From the NCBI GenBank assembly GCA_937915515.1, contig CALGIK010000238.1:1-10193 (forward strand): a DNA stretch of 10,193 bases, given 5' to 3'. Under the pieces are notes generated by a model. It ran no database searches. It was not told the DNA's origin and saw only the letters and a list, made by a program, of their open reading frames with translations. Source of the stretch: an uncultured Clostridia bacterium. GTDB lineage: Bacteria; Bacillota; Clostridia; Christensenellales; CAG-314. The position numbers were made by a program, and so were the translations under genes. How positions within the stretch are numbered: the first letter of the stretch is position 1; every line of letters starts with the position of its first letter. This document shows, in pieces, positions 5,840 through 10,193 of this stretch.

Positions 5840-5857
5840 AAAATGCAGGTGGAAAAT

Positions 5858-7018
5858 ATGGACATAATGGAACAATCATTAAAACAACACAGCATTTGGC
5901 GGGGCAAACTTGAGGTAACTTCAAGAGTGAGCGTAAAAACAAGAGAGGAGTTGTCTCTCGCTTATACGCCGGGCGTAGCAAAGCCTTGTTTGGAAATTAA
6001 AAACAATCCCGAAAAATCTTTCGATTTGACACGCAGATGGAACACTGTTGCGGTAATTACCGACGGCAGCGCAGTGCTTGGATTAGGCGATATCGGTCCC
6101 TTAGCCGGAATGCCCGTTATGGAAGGCAAATGTGTGCTGTTTAAGCAATTTGGCGGCGTGGACGCTATTCCCTTATGCGTATCGACAAAAGACGTAGACC
6201 AATTTGTAAATACGGTAAGCCTTATCAGCAAAAGTTTTGGCGGTATTAATCTCGAAGACATTTCGGCGCCCCGTTGTTTCGAAATAGAAAAAAAATTACA
6301 GCAAGTTTGCGATATACCCGTTTTTCACGATGACCAGCACGGCACGGCTATAGTTGTGTTAGCCGCTGTTACAAACGCATTAAAGGTAGTTAAAAAACAA
6401 TTTAAAGATTGCAAAATATGTATCTGCGGCGCGGGAGCGGCAGGCACGGCAATTGCAAAATTACTGTTGACTAAAGGCGTAGCTGACATTGTTTGTTATG
6501 ATAAAGAGGGAATAATTTACAAAAACAGACCAAACGACAATGACGCTGTTAAAGATTTGGCAAATCTGACCAACAAGCAAAACAAAAAGGGCAATTTAAA
6601 TGATGCGATTAAAGACGCCGATGTCTTTGTGGGCGTAAGCGCAGGGGGGATTCTAAATGCCGATTTAATACGTTCTATGGCAAAGGACCCTATTGTTATG
6701 GCTATGGCAAACCCCACTCCCGAAATTATGCCCGAAGAAGCAAAAAAAGCGGGAGCGGCAGTAGTGGGCACCGGTCGAAGCGATTATCCCAATCAGATAA
6801 ACAATGTTTTGGCTTTTCCCGGTATTTTTAGGGGCGCGCTTGACGCAAGAGCAAAACAAATAACCACTCAAATGCACATTGCGGCAGCGGAAGCTATTGC
6901 AGATTTAGTAAGCGAAGCGGAGCTTAATGCGGAATATATTCTTCCTCAACCTTTTGATGAACGTATAAGTAAAGCTGTCAGCAAAGCGGTAAAACAAGCA
7001 TGGTTAAAAAGTAATTGA
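5858..7018 (+). CDS. NAD(P)-dependent malic enzyme (malate dehydrogenase, oxaloacetate-decarboxylating)
   Basis: This 386-residue protein is a complete short-form prokaryotic malic enzyme, which oxidatively decarboxylates malate to pyruvate and CO2 in the cytoplasm with a divalent metal. The N-terminal catalytic domain has S-L-A-Y-T-P-G-V-A with the catalytic Tyr (36), T-D-G-S-A-V-L-G-L-G-D-I-G (68-80), the catalytic Lys in E-G-K-C-V-L-F-K (Lys91), and the metal ligands in N-L-E-D-I (131-135) and H-D-D-Q-H-G-T-A (157-164). The Rossmann part has G-A-G-A-A-G (191-196) and an Asp at the end of the second strand (215), which suggests NAD preference. Further signatures are M-A-N-P-T-P-E and the G-T-G-R-S-D-Y-P-N-Q-I-N-N-V block. 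The ATG at 5858 is chosen over 5843 because AGGTGG precedes it and the N-terminus fits the family. The gene is monocistronic, with its own terminator. Choosing between maeA and maeB-type names is not possible from sequence alone. Confidence 0.95.
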   Translation: MDIMEQSLKQHSIWRGKLEVTSRVSVKTREELSLAYTPGVAKPCLEIKNNPEKSFDLTRRWNTVAVITDGSAVLGLGDIGPLAGMPVMEGKCVLFKQFGGVDAIPLCVSTKDVDQFVNTVSLISKSFGGINLEDISAPRCFEIEKKLQQVCDIPVFHDDQHGTAIVVLAAVTNALKVVKKQFKDCKICICGAGAAGTAIAKLLLTKGVADIVCYDKEGIIYKNRPNDNDAVKDLANLTNKQNKKGNLNDAIKDADVFVGVSAGGILNADLIRSMAKDPIVMAMANPTPEIMPEEAKKAGAAVVGTGRSDYPNQINNVLAFPGIFRGALDARAKQITTQMHIAAAEAIADLVSEAELNAEYILPQPFDERISKAVSKAVKQAWLKSN

Positions 7019-7070
7019 TAAAGGTTAAAAATCATTGTTGATTAAACATTTAAGTAATATTACAAATTAA

Positions 7071-7103
7071 AAAGCGGCAATAGACTAACTCTGCCGTTTT
7101 TTT
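7071..7103 (+). terminator. Intrinsic terminator of the malic enzyme gene
   Basis: CGGCA (7075-7079) pairs with TGCCG (7092-7096). A-run and T-run arms extend the stem and a seven-T tract follows. It lies about 55 bases after the malic enzyme stop. Confidence 0.8.
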
Positions 7104-7179
7104 ATATCCGTTTTTTTATCAATTATCAATAATAATAAAACATATAAAATACCGATATTATGTTTATTTTAACTAAAGC

Positions 7180-7208
7180 TTGTCAAAAATTATGTTATTG
7201 AATAATAG
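7180..7208 (+). promoter_or_regulatory. Candidate promoter of the YyaC-like gene
   Basis: TTGTCA (7180-7185), a 17-base spacer and TAATAG (7203-7208) would start transcription near 7215, just before the AAAAAGGAG SD. The match to sigma-A is moderate. No convincing sporulation sigma (F or G) consensus was seen. Confidence 0.45.
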
Positions 7209-7238
7209 GCATTTAGAAGCCAAAAAGGAGTTTGTTTA

Positions 7239-7751
7239 ATGGAAAGTATTACCGTATTTCGAAATAACGCTGCTGAGCTGATAAGCGAGAATATTAAAGG
7301 TACAGTACAAAATATAGAAGATTATGTATTATTATGTATCGGCACAGGCGGTGTGGTAAGCGACAGCTTAGGTCCGCGCGTAGGCAGTCTTGTAAAAAAC
7401 AATTTGAAAAAACCTCTAATTATATATGGCGATGATGACAATAACATAAACGCACAAAACTTGCCTCTTGCCGTGGATTTTATTCATATTATGCACCCCG
7501 ACAAAAAGATAGCCGTTATTGATGCCGCTGTCGGCGACAGTACCGAGGTGGGATGTGTGCAGGTGGTAAGCGGCGGCATTAGTCCCGGCGCAGCCACAGA
7601 CAAAACTTTGCCCAAATTAGGCGACGTTTCTGTTTTGGGTGTGGTAAGTCTAAGGGGCGCTCAAAACTTTTATTCCTCCCATGAGGACCGAGTGACTCTG
7701 GTGCAAAAAATGGCTCAAACAATCGCCGACGCAATTATTAATGTAGCCTAA
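7239..7751 (+). CDS. YyaC-like (DUF1256) putative spore-associated peptidase-fold protein
   Basis: This 170-residue protein has the block order of YyaC/DUF1256, a sporulation-associated family related in fold to hydrogenase-maturation proteases. The blocks are L-L-C-I-G-T (31-36), S-D-S-L-G-P-R-V-G (41-49), I-Y-G-D (62-65), N-A-Q-N-L (71-75), A-V-I-D-A-A-V-G (92-99), S-P-G-A (115-118), L-P-K-L-G-D-V-S-V-L-G-V-V (124-136). The length is close to the family norm. From memory, typical members read C-I-G-T-D-R-S-T-G-D-S-L-G-P, H-A-x-N-L and D-A-C-L-G. Here the Asp after C-I-G-T is Gly37, the His is Asn71 and the Cys is Ala, so some active-site-like residues may be lost. AAGGAG eight bases before the ATG supports the start. 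It is monocistronic between terminators, and no other sporulation gene is in view. Confidence 0.8.
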   Translation: MESITVFRNNAAELISENIKGTVQNIEDYVLLCIGTGGVVSDSLGPRVGSLVKNNLKKPLIIYGDDDNNINAQNLPLAVDFIHIMHPDKKIAVIDAAVGDSTEVGCVQVVSGGISPGAATDKTLPKLGDVSVLGVVSLRGAQNFYSSHEDRVTLVQKMAQTIADAIINVA

Positions 7752-7782
7752 GAAATTTTAAAACTATATATAAGCAAAGCAC

Positions 7783-7821
7783 GGCTTGCGTGAAAAAAAT
7801 TTACTTTTCCGCAAGCCTTTT
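7783..7821 (+). terminator. Intrinsic terminator of the YyaC-like gene
   Basis: The perfect 8-bp stem GGCTTGCG (7783-7790) / CGCAAGCC (7810-7817) can extend inward through GAAAA/TTTTC. It is followed by TTTT and lies about 30 bases after the stop codon. Confidence 0.85.
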
Positions 7822-7865
7822 AACGTATTAAACAGTTAAATATACAGAAAATAAAGATAAACAGT

Positions 7866-7895
7866 AATCAAAATCGTGTTTTTACCATTTTGATT
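7866..7895. promoter_or_regulatory. Inverted repeat upstream of ftsH, operator-like
   Basis: AATCAAAAT (7866-7874) and ATTTTGATT (7887-7895) are perfect 9-base inverted arms with a 12-base spacer. Half-site centres are 21 bases apart, two helical turns, and the second arm overlaps the -35 TTGACA. The pattern fits a dimeric regulator. It is neither the HrcA CIRCE element nor the CtsR direct repeat. Confidence 0.5.
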
Positions 7896-7922
7896 GACAA
7901 CAATGCTATTGTATGGTATATT
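7894..7922 (+). promoter_or_regulatory. Strong promoter of ftsH with an internal palindrome
   Basis: TTGACA (7894-7899), a 17-base spacer and TATATT (7917-7922) with an extended TGG. The spacer holds a perfect palindrome, ACAAT-GCT-ATTGT (7900-7912). Transcription should start near 7929, giving a leader of about 64 bases. Confidence 0.85.
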
Positions 7923-7992
7923 TTTCTATACACTAAATTAGCAAAACAATTATAAACTGTATGTATAAAATGCAATTAAAGGAGACCAAAGT

Positions 7993-10101
7993 TTGAAAAA
8001 GAATTACACCTGGTTAGTATGGATTGTTGCTATCGCCGTAATTTTGGGCGTATCATATTTTGCTTACAATATGCGTCAAAACGACAAAGTAGAAAGCATA
8101 ACAGATTTTTATGAGGACTTAAATCAAGGCGAAATCGAAAGCGTATTCGGCACACCCGGTTACCGTTTTAACGTTATACTTAAAGGCACTGTCAACAGCG
8201 GAAAAGACCCATCTCAATACTATGATTATTACTTTTTTGTAAACGCAGGCGGACCTGCGCAGGTTTTAGACAAGGTAGATCAATTTAACAACAATCTTGA
8301 AGCAGGTTTTACATCTGTCAAATTATCCTTTGACAACCCCGTTACAACCGATTATATGTCTATAATTTATTATGTCATAATTGCGGCAGTACTCATAGCT
8401 TTCGGCGTAGTAATTGTAAGAGGCATAAAATCACAAAATAATCAGGCTATTAATATCGGCAAGAGCAGCGCACGCATGTCGCAAAACGTAAAAACAAGGT
8501 TTTCGGACGTTGCCGGCGCAGAGGAAGAAAAAGAGGAGTTAGTCGAGGTTATTGATTTTCTTAAAAATCCCCGCAAGTACACCGAAATGGGAGCAAAAAT
8601 CCCCACCGGTATTCTGCTTGTAGGCCCTCCGGGTACGGGCAAAACTTTATTTGCCAAAGCCGTAGCAGGCGAAGCGGGAGTGCCTTTCTTTTCGATAAGC
8701 GGCAGCGACTTTGTTGAGATGTATGTGGGTGTAGGCGCAAGCAGAGTGCGCAGTTTGTTTGACCAGGCTAAAAAGAATATGCCTTGTATCATATTTATTG
8801 ACGAAATCGACGCCGTGGGACGTCAGCGCGGAGCGGGACTTGGCGGCGGCAATGACGAAAGGGAACAAACTTTAAATCAACTGCTTGTAGAGTTGGACGG
8901 TTTTGAAGTAAACAGCGGCATTATATGTATGGCGGCGACAAACCGTTCGGATATACTTGACCCGGCTCTTACACGTCCCGGTCGTTTTGACAGACAAATT
9001 TTTGTAAACCGTCCTGACGTACGAGGGAGAGAAGCAATATTAAAAGTACACTCACGTAATAAGCCTTTAGCCAGTGACGTAGACTTTAAGATAGTAGCGC
9101 GTATAACTCCGGGATGTACCGGCGCGGATTTAGCAAATTTATTAAACGAAGCGGCAATTTTAGCAGTACGCAACAACCACAAGTATATTTCTATGAGTGA
9201 CATAACCGAAGGTCTCGAAAAACTTTCTATGGGACCGGCTAAACGCAGCAGGCTTGTTACCGAAAAAGACAAACGGATAACGGCTTACCACGAAAGCGGA
9301 CACGCAATTTTAGGACATTTGTTACCCAATTGCGATACCGTGCATGAAGTTACTATTATTCCCCGCGGAAACGCAGGCGGTTATACTTGGATGCGTCCCG
9401 ACGATGACAGCAGTTATGACAGCAAAGCAAAAATGCTTGACACCATTACGATGAGTTTAGGCGGCAGAATTGCTGAAGAGCTGATAATCAACGATATTAC
9501 GGGCGGAGCAAGCGGAGACATAAAACAGGTTACGGAAATAGCCCGAAGAATGGTTACCGTATTCGGCATGACGCAGGAGTTAGGCACGGTTTATCTTGGC
9601 GGCGAGGGAGAAGTATTTGTTGGACGTGATTACGGCTCTACAAAAGCCATAAGTGATTTGACTGCAAGTAAAATCGACGATGAGATTTATAAGATTATCA
9701 ACGAATGCCATAAAAAAGGTACCGACTTACTAAAAGACCACCTTAACGAACTTAACGTTATGGCAAGAGTGCTTGTAGCTAAAGAAACTATCTATGAAGA
9801 AGAAGTCAAAATGATTATGCAAGGAGTTTCATTTGAGGTAGTTTGTGACTTTATAGATAAAAAATGGGCAAAAAAAGCAGAGGAAAACGATAAGCGCATA
9901 AAAGAAGAGCTTAAACGTGTAAAAGGCGAATCAGTGGATCCTTTTGACGGAGGGACCCCTTCGATAAGCAGCCAATCACGTTCAGATAAAGAAATAAATG
10001 ACCCTTTGGCAAAAACAGACAGCAATAAAACGGATAATAGCAAAAACGCAAAAAAAGAGGAAATAAATATTTTTGACCATACTCCAACAGGAGACATGTA
10101 A
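7993..10101 (+). CDS. ftsH: ATP-dependent zinc metalloprotease FtsH
   Basis: This 702-residue protein is the membrane AAA+ protease that extracts and degrades misfolded membrane and short-lived regulatory proteins. In order it has helix 1 (about 7-25), an external domain (26-118), helix 2 (about 121-143), the AAA+ module with Walker A G-P-P-G-T-G-K-T (211-218), Walker B I-I-F-I-D-E-I-D (266-273), and the second region of homology with Arg328 and Arg331. The M41 protease site is H-E-S-G-H (433-437), with the probable third zinc ligand Asp509 in G-A-S-G-D. The pore loop reads M-Y-V-G-V-G (243-248), with Tyr244 where Phe is usual. About 80 charged residues (625-702) form a Lys/Asp/Ser-rich tail, longer than in many homologues. 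The start is TTG, supported by AAAGGAG eight bases before it and by the Lys-Lys start of helix 1. No neighbouring gene is cotranscribed. Confidence 0.97.
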   Translation: MKKNYTWLVWIVAIAVILGVSYFAYNMRQNDKVESITDFYEDLNQGEIESVFGTPGYRFNVILKGTVNSGKDPSQYYDYYFFVNAGGPAQVLDKVDQFNNNLEAGFTSVKLSFDNPVTTDYMSIIYYVIIAAVLIAFGVVIVRGIKSQNNQAINIGKSSARMSQNVKTRFSDVAGAEEEKEELVEVIDFLKNPRKYTEMGAKIPTGILLVGPPGTGKTLFAKAVAGEAGVPFFSISGSDFVEMYVGVGASRVRSLFDQAKKNMPCIIFIDEIDAVGRQRGAGLGGGNDEREQTLNQLLVELDGFEVNSGIICMAATNRSDILDPALTRPGRFDRQIFVNRPDVRGREAILKVHSRNKPLASDVDFKIVARITPGCTGADLANLLNEAAILAVRNNHKYISMSDITEGLEKLSMGPAKRSRLVTEKDKRITAYHESGHAILGHLLPNCDTVHEVTIIPRGNAGGYTWMRPDDDSSYDSKAKMLDTITMSLGGRIAEELIINDITGGASGDIKQVTEIARRMVTVFGMTQELGTVYLGGEGEVFVGRDYGSTKAISDLTASKIDDEIYKIINECHKKGTDLLKDHLNELNVMARVLVAKETIYEEEVKMIMQGVSFEVVCDFIDKKWAKKAEENDKRIKEELKRVKGESVDPFDGGTPSISSQSRSDKEINDPLAKTDSNKTDNSKNAKKEEINIFDHTPTGDM

Positions 10102-10155
10102 ACGAATAAGAAATAGCACAAATTATTTAAATAAAATTTTCTTAAAATATGTAAT

Positions 10156-10185
10156 AAATATCCCCACGTAAAACGTGGGGTATTT
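10156..10185 (+). terminator. Hairpin terminator after ftsH
   Basis: CCCCACGT (10162-10169) and ACGTGGGG (10173-10180) form an 8-bp stem with an AAA loop. AAATA/TATTT extends it past one bulged T. The T-run after it is weak, and the near-symmetry suggests it may work in both directions. Confidence 0.7.
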
Positions 10186-10193
10186 CATATGCG

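Noticed and set aside
5843..5857. Earlier in-frame ATG for the malic enzyme
   Set aside because: It has no SD and precedes the predicted transcript start, whereas the ATG at 5858 has AGGTGG before it.
8442..9272. Several minus-strand open frames inside ftsH
   Set aside because: They are antisense shadows of a highly conserved gene and have no start signals or domains.

Overview
The window looks like a chromosomal segment from an uncultured, low-GC Firmicutes/Clostridia-type bacterium. Purine-rich Shine-Dalgarno (SD) sequences, sigma-A-like promoters (TTGACT-17-TATAAT, TTGACA-17-TATATT), a TTG start, intrinsic terminators, and DegV, DUF2156, YyaC-like and FtsH proteins all fit that group. The YyaC relative hints at a spore-forming lineage but does not prove it. 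Taxonomy is inferred from protein style only.

Region 1 (40-1823, minus strand) is a visibly AT-rich cluster of small proteins. In transcription order it holds a DUF4926-like 112-residue protein, a two-helix membrane protein with a PH-like cytoplasmic domain that is split by a one-base frameshift, an intact 138-residue paralogue of that protein, and a membrane-anchored protein with a copper-amine-oxidase-N-terminal-like fold. The spacing is operon-like. The leader of the first gene holds a possible leaderless 29-codon ORF and two palindromes. This is the most accessory-looking part of the window.

Region 2 (2080-4354) has an orphan 77-residue protein, then a DegV-family fatty-acid-binding protein (minus) with its own terminator and a near-consensus promoter. 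It is divergent from a DUF2156 acyltransferase-fold protein (plus) that has no SD and an almost leaderless promoter.

Region 3 (4440-5709) is a convergent pair separated by a bidirectional terminator. One is a signal-peptide-less protein with an alanine-rich helical half and a transthyretin/carboxypeptidase-regulatory-like half. The other is a four-helix membrane protein.

Region 4 (5858-10101, plus strand) holds three separately transcribed genes: an NAD(P)-type malic enzyme (malate to pyruvate plus CO2), a divergent YyaC/DUF1256-like protein, and the membrane AAA+ zinc protease FtsH. Each has a readable terminator. The ftsH promoter carries two inverted repeats that look like operators. No tRNA, rRNA, CRISPR, insertion sequence or complete mobile element was found.
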